NCBI RefSeq assembly: GCF_025351295.1
Contig: NZ_JANXWD010000089.1
Coordinates: 1-39,624, forward strand
DNA length: 39,624 nt
DNA from: Phenylobacterium sp.
Lineage (GTDB): Bacteria; Pseudomonadota; Alphaproteobacteria; Caulobacterales; Caulobacteraceae
Direction of reading: 5' to 3'
The position numbers were made by a program, and so were the translations under genes. The notes under the pieces are model-generated. The model was not told the DNA's origin. It searched no databases and saw only the letters and a list, made by a program, of their open reading frames with translations. Of the stretch, positions 8,383 to 17,760 are shown piece by piece; positions within the stretch are counted from its first letter, which is position 1, and each line of letters starts with the position of its first letter.

Positions 8383-8901
8383 TCAATTCAGCCGTTCGGC
8401 GAGCCGCTTGAGCACCGTCATGCAATGCTTTTCCACGGCGCTGCGCGAGATTCCCAGCGCCTGGGCGACCTCCGCATGGCTCAGGCCCTCGAACTTGTGC
8501 ATCCTGAACACTCGCTGGGTCTGTTCGGGCAGTTCGCTGACGATGGCGACGATGGCCGCGAGCCGCTGGCGGGCCGCCACGGCGTCGTCGGCGGACGGAT
8601 CCTCCGACACCTCGTCCGATCCGATCAGGGTGCGGTGGTTGTCGCGCCACTCATGGTCGCGCGCCGCGCTCCGCCGCTCGCCGCGGATCCGGTCCAGCAT
8701 CAGGTTGGAGCCGAGACGATACAGATAGCCCGCCGCATTGCGCACCTCGACGCTCGGCTCCACGGCGGCGATGCGCAGGTAGATGTCCTGCACGAGGTCC
8801 TCGGCGGCGGCCGCCGACTTCAGGCGCAGGGTGAAGAAGCGCGTGAGGTCGCCGCGCCGCTCAAGATAGGCCGCCAGCAGGGCGGATCGAGCGTCCGTCA
8901 T
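8383..8901 (-). CDS. ECF sigma factor, FecI-like
   Basis: A 172-residue extracytoplasmic-function sigma factor. Region 2 contains DLVQDIYLRI and the -10 recognising helix NAAGYLYRLGSNLMLDRIRGERR; region 4 contains LPEQTQRVFRMHKFEGLSHAEVAQALGISRSAVEKH, a classical FecI-type helix-turn-helix. It would direct RNA polymerase to a small set of promoters, most likely including that of the neighbouring TonB receptor. It begins 13 bases after the receptor gene ends, and FecR follows. The order receptor, sigma, anti-sigma is reversed compared with the usual FecI-FecR-FecA order. No ECF-type promoter could be identified by eye. Confidence 0.92.
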   Translation of the reverse strand: MTDARSALLAAYLERRGDLTRFFTLRLKSAAAAEDLVQDIYLRIAAVEPSVEVRNAAGYLYRLGSNLMLDRIRGERRSAARDHEWRDNHRTLIGSDEVSEDPSADDAVAARQRLAAIVAIVSELPEQTQRVFRMHKFEGLSHAEVAQALGISRSAVEKHCMTVLKRLAERLN

Positions 8902-8914
8902 CGGCGACGTTCAA

Positions 8915-11314
8915 TTAGAAGCTGCGACGTAAGGCAAGCCCGAAGGTGCGCGGCGGCAGCGGCGTCATCTGGCGCGCCCGCGTGCGGCTGAACGGATTTC
9001 CATAGGCGAAGGTGTCGCCGGCCTCGTCGGTGACGTTCTCGACATAGGCCTCGGCCCGCCACCGCGCGCCGCGGACGCTGGCGGCGATCCGGCCTTCGCC
9101 GTAGTTGCCCATGGAGCTCGCGGTGCCCCCATCGAAGGTCAGGAACGAGCGCCCGACATAGGAGACCTGGCTCGAGACCTCGGCGTCGAGGTCCAACGGC
9201 AGGCGCCAGCCATAGCTCACATCGACCGAGGCCGTTTCCTTCGCAACGCCCGGCAGGCCGATGTCGACGCGCGCGGGAAACACGTCGCTGGTGCGGGTCA
9301 GCTGCGGATCGTCGACCAGGCCGCTGAACCGCAGCCGCCAGTGGCGGTCGGGCTTCCACACCGCCTCCAGTTCCACGCCGCGGTTGTAGCCATCGCCGAT
9401 GTTGAGCGTGACCGGCAGGCCTGAGGTGCGGAACTGGTCGGTCTGCACATTGTGCCACTCGGCGACGAAGACCGCGCCTCGCACCGTGAGCCGGCCATCG
9501 TACAGCGTCGCCTCGCCGCCGATCTCGTAGCTGCGCAGGCGGTCCGGGCGGTAGCCGGCGACGTTGGGCCCGGTGTCCTTGCCGTCCGCGGCGGAGGGCA
9601 CGTTGAAGCCGCCCGCGCGGTAGCCGTCCTGCACCTGGGCATAGACGATCCGGTCGGGCGCGAAGGCGTAGCTGAGGCGGGCCTTGGGCGCGAAACCCTC
9701 GTCGGTCAGATGGGCGCGGACGTCGGCCAGCGGCGGTCGGGCCAGGCCGAAGCTGCCCGACTCGTTCTCCACGCGGGTGGCGAAGAACCGGCCGCCGAGC
9801 GTGGCGGTGAGTCGGCCGGTCAGGTCATAGGTCAGCTCGCCGAACACCGCCGCCTCCTTCAGACGGTCATTGCGCAGGAACACCGGCCGGGCGGTGCGAC
9901 CGGAAAGGGTGGCATCCAGGATGCCGCCGCTGGCGTCGTTGGAGATGGAGCCGAACACCCCGGCCAGCCAGCGGAAGCGGGTCGGGCCCGCGGAGGTCGC
10001 CACCGCCTCGGCGACCCACAGCTCGACCTCCTGGCTCTCGTCGAACGCCGCGACGGTCGTGCGCCGCAGGTCGAAGGCGCCGGTCGCGTCGTAGCGCGTC
10101 GACAGGTCGTGGTCGATGTAGGCGGCCGAGATCCGGACCTCCGCGGACGAGCCCGAACGCGCCAGGGTTCCGCCGATCAGGGTAAAGTCATTGTCGTGCG
10201 GCTCGAGGATCGCCGCGTCGCGGATGAGGCGTCCGGCGCCCTGGGTGTACTGGCTGTCGGCGGTCGCGATCTCCTGGTGGTCGAAGTTCGCCTGCGCCTG
10301 CCAGCCGCCGGGCAACGCCACCCACGCCGCGAGACGCCCGCCGGTCCGGTGACCGTGGTTGACGTCCTTCAGGCCGAGGCGGGGGTTGTCCAGATAGCCG
10401 GCGAGTTCGTCGACATAGGCCACGCCGCGCACCGCCGCCTGCCCGTTCAACAGGGGGACGTTCAGCATCGCCTCGGCGCCGAACGACCGGTCGTCGCGCT
10501 CGTTGAGCATCCCCTCGACGAGCAGGTTTGCGGCGAAGCCGGTCGGATCCGGTCGGTTGGTGACCATCCGGACGATGCCGCCGATCGACCCCGAACCGTA
10601 GAGCGTGCCCTGCGGCCCGCGCAGCACCTCCACCTGCGAGACATCCACCAGCCGCAGGTCGGGGTCCGGCGCGTTGTAGGTGATCGGCACGTCGTCGAGG
10701 TAGAGGCCGACGGTCGATTGGGTGCGGCCGGTGAAGGCGCCGTCCGAGATGCCGCGGATGAAGATCTTGTTGCGGCCCGGCCCCAGGTTGGTCTCCGCGA
10801 CGCCCGGGAACTGCAGCGCCGCGGCGGCGAAGTCCTTGGCCCCGACACGCTCGATCTCGTCGCTGGTGAGCGCGGTCACCGCGAACGGACTGCCGCGCAA
10901 CGGCTCGCGGCGCTTCTCGGCCGTCACCACGACCTCGTCGAGGTCCGCCGTCGTCGCCGTCGTCTCTGCGGGCAGCGGCGCGTGCGCGGGCCGTGCGGGA
11001 CGCTCCGAGGAGATCCGGAACGCCCGGGCGTCGATCCGTTCGAACGTGCAGCCCTGGGGCAGCAGCCGGCGGAGCGCCCCCGACGGGGTCAGCACGCCGA
11101 TCACCTCATGGCTGGGGCCCGCGCAGCCGCTGACCGGGAAGCCGCCGATCGAGACGCCCGCCTGCACGCCGAAGCGGACGAGCGCCCGGTCCACGTCCTC
11201 GGCGGGCAGCCGGAAGATGTGCGCCGGCTCGGCCCAGGCGGCCGTGGCCGCCAGCCAGAGGCCGCCGGCCAGTCCGGCGCGGGCGCCGAAGCGCCAAAAT
11301 GTGCCGGTCGTCAT
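8915..11314 (-). CDS. TonB-dependent receptor with N-terminal STN signalling domain (FecA-type)
   Basis: A 799-residue outer-membrane transducer. A signal peptide (about 1-28, ending ATAAWA) is followed by an STN (secretin/TonB short N-terminal) domain at about 36-103, with two cysteines (C64, C89) that may form a disulfide; then DLDEVVVTAEKR (about 124-135), a TonB-box/plug junction, a plug domain with IFIRGISDG and GTLYGSGSIGGIV, and a 22-strand barrel ending in LALRRSF with a terminal Phe. The STN domain normally talks to a FecR protein, and FecR plus sigma genes follow directly. The start at 11314 is preferred over the longer open frame because ACGAGG precedes it, it gives a proper signal peptide and it lies 29 bases after the RND pump gene. 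The ligand is unknown: a siderophore, metal chelate or other large molecule is possible. Its place behind an RND efflux operon is unusual. Confidence 0.9.
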   Translation of the reverse strand: MTTGTFWRFGARAGLAGGLWLAATAAWAEPAHIFRLPAEDVDRALVRFGVQAGVSIGGFPVSGCAGPSHEVIGVLTPSGALRRLLPQGCTFERIDARAFRISSERPARPAHAPLPAETTATTADLDEVVVTAEKRREPLRGSPFAVTALTSDEIERVGAKDFAAAALQFPGVAETNLGPGRNKIFIRGISDGAFTGRTQSTVGLYLDDVPITYNAPDPDLRLVDVSQVEVLRGPQGTLYGSGSIGGIVRMVTNRPDPTGFAANLLVEGMLNERDDRSFGAEAMLNVPLLNGQAAVRGVAYVDELAGYLDNPRLGLKDVNHGHRTGGRLAAWVALPGGWQAQANFDHQEIATADSQYTQGAGRLIRDAAILEPHDNDFTLIGGTLARSGSSAEVRISAAYIDHDLSTRYDATGAFDLRRTTVAAFDESQEVELWVAEAVATSAGPTRFRWLAGVFGSISNDASGGILDATLSGRTARPVFLRNDRLKEAAVFGELTYDLTGRLTATLGGRFFATRVENESGSFGLARPPLADVRAHLTDEGFAPKARLSYAFAPDRIVYAQVQDGYRAGGFNVPSAADGKDTGPNVAGYRPDRLRSYEIGGEATLYDGRLTVRGAVFVAEWHNVQTDQFRTSGLPVTLNIGDGYNRGVELEAVWKPDRHWRLRFSGLVDDPQLTRTSDVFPARVDIGLPGVAKETASVDVSYGWRLPLDLDAEVSSQVSYVGRSFLTFDGGTASSMGNYGEGRIAASVRGARWRAEAYVENVTDEAGDTFAYGNPFSRTRARQMTPLPPRTFGLALRRSF

Positions 11315-11343
11315 CCTCGTCGCACGCCGCTCCTCGGCCAGAC

Positions 11344-14300
11344 TCACTTGGCCGGCGCGCGACCATAGCGCCAAGTGAGCGATGGCAGCAGCACAAGGCT
11401 GGCGATGGTCGACGTCACCAGACCGCCCAGGATCACGATCGCCATCGGCCCCTGGATCTCCCGCCCCGCCTGGCCCGTCGAGATCGCCAGCGGCAGGACC
11501 CCAAGGCCGGTGACCAGAGCGGTCATCAGGATCGGCGTCACCCGTTCCCGCGTCGCCAGCAGCAAGGTGTCCACGGACCAGTCGTGGCCTTCCTGTTCGA
11601 TCAGATGCTCGACGTGCGAGATCAGCAGGATCGAGTTGCGCGCCGCGACCCCGAACAGGGTGACGAAGCCGACCAGGGAGCCCAGGGACAGGGTGGCGCC
11701 GGTCAGGGCCACGGCGATCACCCCACCCACCAGCGCAAACGGCGTGGCGCCCAGGATCAGGGCGGTGGAGCGGCCGCTGCCGAACGCCAGCAGCAGCAGG
11801 GCCACGACGCCGGCCACCGCCAGGCCGGTGTTGAACAGCAGCTCCTTGCGCGCCGCCGCCGCGCCCTGGGCCGTGCCGGTGTAGTCGATATAGACCCCGG
11901 GCGGCAGCTTCACCTGGGCGGCGATGGCCTTCTGCGCGGCCTTGGCGACCTTGGCCACGTCCTTGGGGACCGGATTGGCGGTGACCACCTGGCGGGGCCG
12001 TCCGCCGTCATGGCTCACCGAGGTGCGCCCCTCGGTCAGGTAGACCTTGGCGATGGACTTCAGCGGCACGGCGACACCGGCGCTGGACCGGATCAGCAGG
12101 TCGCCGACCGCCTCGGGGTCCTGGCGCAATTCCGGCGTGGTGGTCACGGCGATGTCGATGGCGCGGATATCCTGGAAGATCTGGGCAGCCGTCGCGCCCT
12201 GGTAGGCGGTCTGCACCGCGTCCAGCGCGTCGGCGGGCGAGACGCCGTAGCGCGCCAGCGCCTGGAAATCGAGATCGACGCGGACCACCGGCGTCGAGGG
12301 CGGGGTCTGCACCTTGACGTCCACTGCCCCCGGCACCTTCTCCAGCACCGCGGCGATCTGGGCGGCGGTCTTGTCCAGGGTGTCGAGGTCCGCGCCATAG
12401 ACGCCCACGGCCAGGGCGGCGGTCTCGCCGGACAACGACTCGCCGATCCGGTCGCCCAGGAAGGTCAGCACCTCGGTGGTCAGGCCGGGATAGCTGTCCA
12501 GCACCTTGTGGATCGACGCCTGGATCTCGTCCTGCCGCCTGCCGGAGAGGCCGGGCTTCAGCTCGACATGGAACTCGCTCTTCTCCGTGCCCCAGGTGTC
12601 CTCGCCGCCCTCGGCGCGCCCGATCTGCTGCTCGGCGTCGGCGACGCCGTCGATGGCCAGGAGGTCCTTGGTGATCCGCTGGCCATAGTCGCGCATGACC
12701 GAGAGCGAGGTGCCCGGCGGCCCCTGCACGCCCAGCACGAAGTGGCCCTCGCGGAAGCTGGGCAGCAGCTCGGAGTTGAACACCAGGAACCCCGCGACGG
12801 TGGCGATGGCGGCCACCGCCGTGACGCCCAGGGCCCATCGCGGGCCGGCGATGGCGCGGGTCAGCATCCGCCGATGCCAGTCCTTGGTCCGCACCAGGCC
12901 GCGCGGCTCGTCATGCAGCCGCGCCCGGTTCAGCAGCAGCAGCGCCAGCGGCGGGGTCACCAGCACCGCCACCGCCAGCGAGGCCAGGGTCGCGATGATG
13001 AAGGACGCCGCCAGCGGCGAGAAGAACGCGCCCTGCAGCCCGTGCAGCAGCAGCACCGGCAGCAGCACCAGCGCCAGCATCAGGGTCGCGTAGATCACCG
13101 GCGCGCGGACCTCGACGGAAGCGTGGAGGATGACGTCGGCCGGCGAGGCGCCCTCCCCCATGGCGCGCAGGCGCCGCACGATATTCTCCGTTCCGATCAC
13201 CGCATCGTCGACGACCACCCCAAGCGCCACGGCCAGCCCGCCCAGGGTCATGGTGTTGATGGTCGAGCCCATCCGGTCGAGCACGATCACCGCGGTCAGC
13301 AGGGCCAGCGGAATGGAGACGAAGGCGATCGCCACCGCGCGCAGGTCGCGCATGAACAAGAAAAGCACCACCGCGATCAGCACGGCCCCGATCGCCAGGT
13401 CGTCGGCGATCCCCTTGAGCGCCGCGGAGATGAAGTTGGCGGGCCGGTGCAGCCCCATGTTGACCGTCACGCCCCGGGCCTTGAGCGACGGCGCCAGCTC
13501 GGCCATCGCCGCCTCGACCGCGTGGGTCGCGTCCAGGGTGTTGGCCCCGTACTGGCTGGAGATCGAGAGCAGCACGCCGGGCTTGCCCATGATCGTCGCG
13601 TCGCCGTTCATCGGACCCGCGCCATCCACCACCTCGGCCACGTCGCCGATCCGGGCCGGCGACGCGCCGGTCACGGCGGGCAAGGGGGCCGCGGCCACAT
13701 CGGCGGCGTTGGTCGCCTGGCCGCGGGGCTCGATCAGGATGCGCTGCTGCGGGGTGTCGATATAGCCGCCGCCGGAGACGCCGGTCGAGGCCTTCACCGC
13801 CGCCAGCACGTCGGCCAGGCTTAGGTCGCGCGCCGCCAGGTCTTCCGGGCGCACCCGCACCTCAAGCCGCCGCAGTTGGCCGCCGTAAACTGTCGCCCGC
13901 GCCACCCCAGCCGCGGACAGCACGCGCGGCCGGATGGTCCACTGGACCAGGTCGCGCAACTCCATCGGTGTCAGCCGCTCGGAGGTGAAGCCGATCTTCA
14001 GCAGGTCCATGGTCGAGGAGGTGAGCGGCGTCACCTTCGGGGCCGACACGCCCGCCGGCAGGCCGCCGATCTCGCTCAGCGCCTCGGTGACCACCTGGCG
14101 GGCGCGGTAGGGGTCGGAGCCTTCGGCGAACACCACCTTCACCACCGAGAGGCCGGCGATCGATTCGGAACGGACCGAGGCCACTCCCGCCGCGCCGTTC
14201 ACCGACTGCTCCACCGGCCGGGTGACCAGTTGCTCCACCTGTTCGGCCGTGAGGCCGGGGGCCTCGGTCTGCACCTCGGCCTGGGCGGGGACGAAATCGG

Positions 14301-14424
14301 GAAACACGTCCAGCTTGGCGTGGCTGAGCACGATGGCGCCGTAGATCAGCAGCATCATGGCCGCGACGATGACCAGCCGGGGCCGTTTGAGGGTCCAGCC
14401 GACGATGGCGGAGAGCATGTTCAC
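11344..14424 (-). CDS. RND efflux pump, CusA/CzcA-like permease
   Basis: A 1026-residue inner-membrane resistance-nodulation-division transporter, the proton-driven pump of a tripartite efflux system. The N-terminal span, the porter domain beginning FPDFVPAQAEVQTEAPGL and the central segments ELLPSFREGHFVLGV and QQIGRAEGGEDTWG are typical of the heavy-metal-efflux (HME) branch. In transmembrane helix 4 the proton-relay region reads ALGVVVDDAVIGTEN: the CzcA-type first Asp (DFG) is replaced by ALG, while a VDD pair (D406, D407) like that of multidrug RND pumps is present. This makes a divalent-metal substrate uncertain. The start overlaps the adaptor stop by 4 bases (ATGA), so expression is coupled. 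It is followed after 29 bases by the TonB receptor. Confidence 0.9.
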   Translation of the reverse strand: MNMLSAIVGWTLKRPRLVIVAAMMLLIYGAIVLSHAKLDVFPDFVPAQAEVQTEAPGLTAEQVEQLVTRPVEQSVNGAAGVASVRSESIAGLSVVKVVFAEGSDPYRARQVVTEALSEIGGLPAGVSAPKVTPLTSSTMDLLKIGFTSERLTPMELRDLVQWTIRPRVLSAAGVARATVYGGQLRRLEVRVRPEDLAARDLSLADVLAAVKASTGVSGGGYIDTPQQRILIEPRGQATNAADVAAAPLPAVTGASPARIGDVAEVVDGAGPMNGDATIMGKPGVLLSISSQYGANTLDATHAVEAAMAELAPSLKARGVTVNMGLHRPANFISAALKGIADDLAIGAVLIAVVLFLFMRDLRAVAIAFVSIPLALLTAVIVLDRMGSTINTMTLGGLAVALGVVVDDAVIGTENIVRRLRAMGEGASPADVILHASVEVRAPVIYATLMLALVLLPVLLLHGLQGAFFSPLAASFIIATLASLAVAVLVTPPLALLLLNRARLHDEPRGLVRTKDWHRRMLTRAIAGPRWALGVTAVAAIATVAGFLVFNSELLPSFREGHFVLGVQGPPGTSLSVMRDYGQRITKDLLAIDGVADAEQQIGRAEGGEDTWGTEKSEFHVELKPGLSGRRQDEIQASIHKVLDSYPGLTTEVLTFLGDRIGESLSGETAALAVGVYGADLDTLDKTAAQIAAVLEKVPGAVDVKVQTPPSTPVVRVDLDFQALARYGVSPADALDAVQTAYQGATAAQIFQDIRAIDIAVTTTPELRQDPEAVGDLLIRSSAGVAVPLKSIAKVYLTEGRTSVSHDGGRPRQVVTANPVPKDVAKVAKAAQKAIAAQVKLPPGVYIDYTGTAQGAAAARKELLFNTGLAVAGVVALLLLAFGSGRSTALILGATPFALVGGVIAVALTGATLSLGSLVGFVTLFGVAARNSILLISHVEHLIEQEGHDWSVDTLLLATRERVTPILMTALVTGLGVLPLAISTGQAGREIQGPMAIVILGGLVTSTIASLVLLPSLTWRYGRAPAK

Positions 14425-15335
14425 TCGGCCCCGTGCGCGGGGGTTTCGGCGGCGAACAGCTGGGCCGCGCCCCTGACCACGACCTGCTCGCCCGGCCGGA
14501 AGCCGCCGGACGCGAACAGGCCGGCGGGATCGCTCAGCCCGCCGGTGACCGGCCGCCGCTCGAAGCTGCCGGCGTCGCGGCGGACGTAGGCGAAGGTCTG
14601 GCCGGCGGTCCGCAGCAGGGCGGCCCGAGGGATCATCACGCCGCGGGTTGCGGCGCCCTCGGAGATGGTGGCCGGCGCCACGGCCCCGACGCCCAGCCGC
14701 AGGGCCTCAGCGCCGCTCACCAGGGCCAGCAGGCCGGTCGACTGCAGCCGCGGATCGCCGACCCGTGCCGGACCGAGGATGGCGGCATGGGCCACGACCC
14801 CCGCGCCAAGATCGAGGGTCGCCGCGCCGCGCAGGTGCGACAGGCCTGTGGCGGAGTCGATCCTCACCAGGGTCGCGCGTCCGGCGGCGAGGTCAGCGAT
14901 CAGCTGCCCGCGCCTGGCGTCGGAGAGCGCCTGGATCGACGGCCCCCATTCCAGGCCCAGCCGGCGGCGCAGCAGGCCGAGCTTGGCGGCGTCGGCGCGG
15001 GCCTGGGCGGCCGCCGTCTCCGCCGCCTTCTTCGAGACCGTCTGGTCGGCGGCGTTCAGCCTACGCGTCCGCGCCGCCTCGGCCGCGGAGGCGGCCAGCG
15101 CCGAGGCGGCCGCGGCGATGTCCGCGTCGAGGGTGGCCAGCGGCACCACGTCGATGGCCCGGGCAAAGCCCCTGGCGGTGATCGCGCGGCTGGCGGCGGT
15201 CAGCGGGGCGGTCACGATTCCCAGCCGCCCCTGCGTGGCGGCGTCGATCTTCAGCATCACGCCGGCAGCGGCGTTGGCCGGCGCGACGAGCAGGAGACTC
15301 AGCGCCAGGGCGAGGGCCCGTATCGAAGTCGTCAT
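14421..15335 (-). CDS. Periplasmic adaptor subunit of RND efflux system
   Basis: A 304-residue membrane-fusion protein with an N-terminal signal peptide (ALALALSLLLVAPANAAAG). An Ala-rich helical hairpin (about 60-130), lipoyl/beta-barrel segments and a C-terminal membrane-proximal part (MIPRAALLRTAGQTFAYVRR ... GLFASGGFRPGEQVVVRGA) follow the order expected of HlyD/CusB adaptors. It is shorter and more Ala-rich than CusB and shows no Met-rich metal-binding N-terminus. It should link the RND pump with the TolC-like channel. Both ends overlap neighbours by 4 bases (ATGA), indicating translational coupling with the channel gene before it and the pump gene after it. Confidence 0.85.
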   Translation of the reverse strand: MTTSIRALALALSLLLVAPANAAAGVMLKIDAATQGRLGIVTAPLTAASRAITARGFARAIDVVPLATLDADIAAAASALAASAAEAARTRRLNAADQTVSKKAAETAAAQARADAAKLGLLRRRLGLEWGPSIQALSDARRGQLIADLAAGRATLVRIDSATGLSHLRGAATLDLGAGVVAHAAILGPARVGDPRLQSTGLLALVSGAEALRLGVGAVAPATISEGAATRGVMIPRAALLRTAGQTFAYVRRDAGSFERRPVTGGLSDPAGLFASGGFRPGEQVVVRGAAQLFAAETPAHGAE

Positions 15336-16672
15336 GGGGCTCCTCCGGGCCGGGTCAAGGTGGTCTGCAGCACGGCGGTCTCGGCCGGATCGAAGGACCG
15401 GCGAAGCGCGTCCTCCAGCTCGGCGCCCGCCGTCCGGGCCGCCCGGCGGGCGTCCAGCAGGTTCAGTTCGGCGTCCAGCTCGGCCGCCTGGGCCGCCAGG
15501 TCGTCCACGCGGTCGGCCTCGCCGGCGCGGACCGAGCGGGCGGTGTTCTGCTGCGCCCGCCGCGCCGCCGGCAGCTCACGGGCGCTGACGCGATCCAGGT
15601 TCGCCCGCGCCGTCGCCAGCGCCCCCGCCGCGGTGTCGACCGCGGCCAAGGCATTGGCCTGGGTCAGGTCCAGCGCGCGTCCGGCCGCCGCCCGCGCGGC
15701 CTCCGCCTGGGCGATCGCGCGCTGGTTCAGGTCGTAGGTCGGCAGCACCAGCGCCAGGCTGAATGGCAGCTTGTTGACCCCGTGGTCGTACATGTAGCCC
15801 GGCCCGAGACGGACCTCGGGATACTGCTTGGCCACCTCGAGCCGCAGCGCGTTTTCGGCCAGGTCGTAGTCGGCGATGGTGCGCAGCACGTCGCTGCGTG
15901 AGAGGGCCGCGTCGCGCCGCCACTGCGGCAGGCCGTTCAGGGGCGGGGGTTCCTCCGCCGACGCCAGCAGCAGATCGCGCGCCGCCGCCGGCGCGACACC
16001 CAGCGCCTTGGCCAGGTCCACGACCGCCTGCGTCTCGCGGCCCTGCGCGTCGACCCGCCTGCGCTCGGCGGCCGCCAGCTCGGTCTGGGCGGTCAGCGCC
16101 AGGGTCCGCTCGTCCTCGCCGGCGCTCACCCGCCGCGCCAGCCGCTCCAGCCGTTCGCGGCGCAGGGCCACGGCGCGCTCAGTGAGGCCCGCTTCCAGCC
16201 GCGCGCCGTCGAGGTCGACGCGCGCCTTCTCCAGGGCCGTCCGCACCGCCCACACCGCCTCGCCATAGTCGTACCAGGCCTGCAGCGCCTGCAGGTCGGC
16301 GGTGGTGACCCGCGCGCCGCGCCGGCCGACCGTGTCGAGCGGAATATCCGCGGCCGCCCCGCCGCCCCAGTGCGGATGCTCGTCCGCATATTCGGCCGTC
16401 AGGGTAAGGGTCAGCCCGGGCATCAGCTTGGCGGTCCGGGCGGCGGCAAGCGCCGTCGCATACTTCGCCCGTGCCTCGGCCACCCGCGGATTGCGCGCCA
16501 GGGCGGCGGCCAGCAGGTCGGCCCCGCTCCAGGTCGCCCCCGGCGGCTTCTCGTCCAGGCGCCGCGCCTCCAGCGTGGCCGCGAACCGTTCCGGATGCGG
16601 CGGCGCGGGGGTGTAGTGGACGCAGCCGGCCAGGGTCACGGCGGCCCCGGCGAGCACCCAGGCTCGGCTCAT
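15332..16672 (-). CDS. TolC-family outer-membrane efflux lipoprotein
   Basis: A 446-residue outer-membrane channel protein. The signal sequence ends in the lipobox LAGC (C17), so it is probably lipid-anchored like CusC/OprM. The body is Ala/Arg-rich alpha-helix in two repeats, with RVAEARAKYATALAAARTAKLMPGLTLT cut by short beta segments (GPGYMYDHGVNKLPFSLALVLP), as expected of OEP-family proteins. It forms the exit duct of the RND pump encoded downstream. Its start overlaps the beta-propeller gene's stop and its stop overlaps the adaptor's start, each by 4 bases. Confidence 0.87.
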   Translation of the reverse strand: MSRAWVLAGAAVTLAGCVHYTPAPPHPERFAATLEARRLDEKPPGATWSGADLLAAALARNPRVAEARAKYATALAAARTAKLMPGLTLTLTAEYADEHPHWGGGAAADIPLDTVGRRGARVTTADLQALQAWYDYGEAVWAVRTALEKARVDLDGARLEAGLTERAVALRRERLERLARRVSAGEDERTLALTAQTELAAAERRRVDAQGRETQAVVDLAKALGVAPAAARDLLLASAEEPPPLNGLPQWRRDAALSRSDVLRTIADYDLAENALRLEVAKQYPEVRLGPGYMYDHGVNKLPFSLALVLPTYDLNQRAIAQAEAARAAAGRALDLTQANALAAVDTAAGALATARANLDRVSARELPAARRAQQNTARSVRAGEADRVDDLAAQAAELDAELNLLDARRAARTAGAELEDALRRSFDPAETAVLQTTLTRPGGAP

Positions 16673-17673
16673 TTGCCCACGACGATCAGGTGGAAGGAGC
16701 CGGGGACCAGCGTCGGCCGGCCGCCGGGCGCGGCCGGTGGGCCGTACTCGGCCGAGGGCAGGTAGACGCGGCCGGTCCGTTCATCCAGCCCGATGGTCCG
16801 CGCGCTGACCTGGGTCTGGAGCGTCTGGACGACGGCCGACTTGCCGCGGCTGACGGCCACCACGGCCAGGGTCCCGGCGCGGCCGGAGGGCACGAAGGCC
16901 AGCTTCTGATGCGGATCGAAGGCGACGCCGTCGGCCCCCTTGCCAGTGGCCAGGGTCTGCAACACCTTGCCGGTCCTGGCGTCGACGAAGTCGGTGGATC
17001 CGTCGCAGGCCGCGATCAGCATCTGGTCCGCGGCGTCATAGGCCAGGCCCGTCGGCCCGTCGCAGCCGGTCAGGGCGTAGCGGGCCGTCACCTTGCGTGC
17101 GGCCAGGTCGACCACCGCGATCTCGTTCATGTTCTCGACATTGACGAACGCCTTGCCGGCGCCGTCCACCGTCGCGGCCTCCAGGTCGCCGCCGACCTCC
17201 ACCGTACCGACCGCCGCGTGGGTCTTGGCGTCGATCAGGGTGATGTCGCCACCCGCATGGTTCATCACCAGCACCAGGCCGGAGTGGGCGTCATAGGCCG
17301 CGGCGTCAGGCCCTTTGCCGGCCTGGACCGCCACGATCAGGGCGCCTGTCTTGCCGTCCATGAACATGGCCTTGCCCGCGCCGCCGTCGGTCACCACGAA
17401 CTCCGCGCCGACGCCGACCGGCATTGTGTCGTGCAGCAGCAGGCCTGGCGCGAGCCCCGAGGTCACGGCGTTGGTGGTGAGATCGACCGCGGTGACCGAC
17501 GTCCCGTGCGCCACCAGGACCCGGTTGTGGGCGGGATCCACCCGCACATAGTCCCAGCGCCCGCCGGGCGCCGCGATACGGTCTATGACGCGGTAGACAG
17601 GCGTGGCGGCGGCCGCGGCCGTGGAAACGGCCATGGCGGCCAGACAGAGCGCGGCGACCCGTGAAGCGATCAT
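16669..17673 (-). CDS. Secreted YncE-like beta-propeller protein
   Basis: A 334-residue exported protein with a signal peptide (RVAALCLAAMAVSTAAAAA) and at least six propeller-blade repeats of the YncE/lactonase type, e.g. WDYVRVDPAHNRVLVAHG, GGDITLIDAKTHAAVGTVEVGG, ATGKGADGVAFDPHQKLAFVPS. No enzymatic residues can be identified. It is the first gene of the efflux operon, preceded by GAGGGAG and by the 33-bp motif at 17724-17756. Cotranscription with an RND system suggests a periplasmic substrate-binding, chaperone or assembly role, but this is inference. Confidence 0.82.
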   Translation of the reverse strand: MIASRVAALCLAAMAVSTAAAAATPVYRVIDRIAAPGGRWDYVRVDPAHNRVLVAHGTSVTAVDLTTNAVTSGLAPGLLLHDTMPVGVGAEFVVTDGGAGKAMFMDGKTGALIVAVQAGKGPDAAAYDAHSGLVLVMNHAGGDITLIDAKTHAAVGTVEVGGDLEAATVDGAGKAFVNVENMNEIAVVDLAARKVTARYALTGCDGPTGLAYDAADQMLIAACDGSTDFVDARTGKVLQTLATGKGADGVAFDPHQKLAFVPSGRAGTLAVVAVSRGKSAVVQTLQTQVSARTIGLDERTGRVYLPSAEYGPPAAPGGRPTLVPGSFHLIVVGK

Positions 17674-17723
17674 GTTGGTTCTCCCTCGTCACGCTTCTCT
17701 ACCGGCCGGCGGGTGCGGCGCGC

Positions 17724-17756
17724 ATGGCCGGCAGATTGTCGATCCCCAATGTTGGT
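17724..17756 (-). promoter_or_regulatory. Conserved 33-bp motif, copy 1, upstream of efflux operon
   Basis: Thirty-three bases ending 51 bases before the beta-propeller start codon. On the gene's strand they begin ACCAACATTGGGG and end CTGCCGGCCAT. They match the sequence at 20193-20225 at 27 of 33 positions, without gaps and in the same orientation. The copy begins directly after the histidine kinase stop. It probably contains the operon promoter or operator; the OmpR-type regulator encoded next door is the obvious candidate to bind it. Confidence 0.6.
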
Positions 17757-17760
17757 GCAG

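Noticed and set aside
9452..13824. Long plus-strand open frames opposite the TonB receptor and RND pump genes
   Set aside because: They are antisense shadows of GC-rich coding DNA, with low-complexity Arg/Gly/His-rich translations and no domain.
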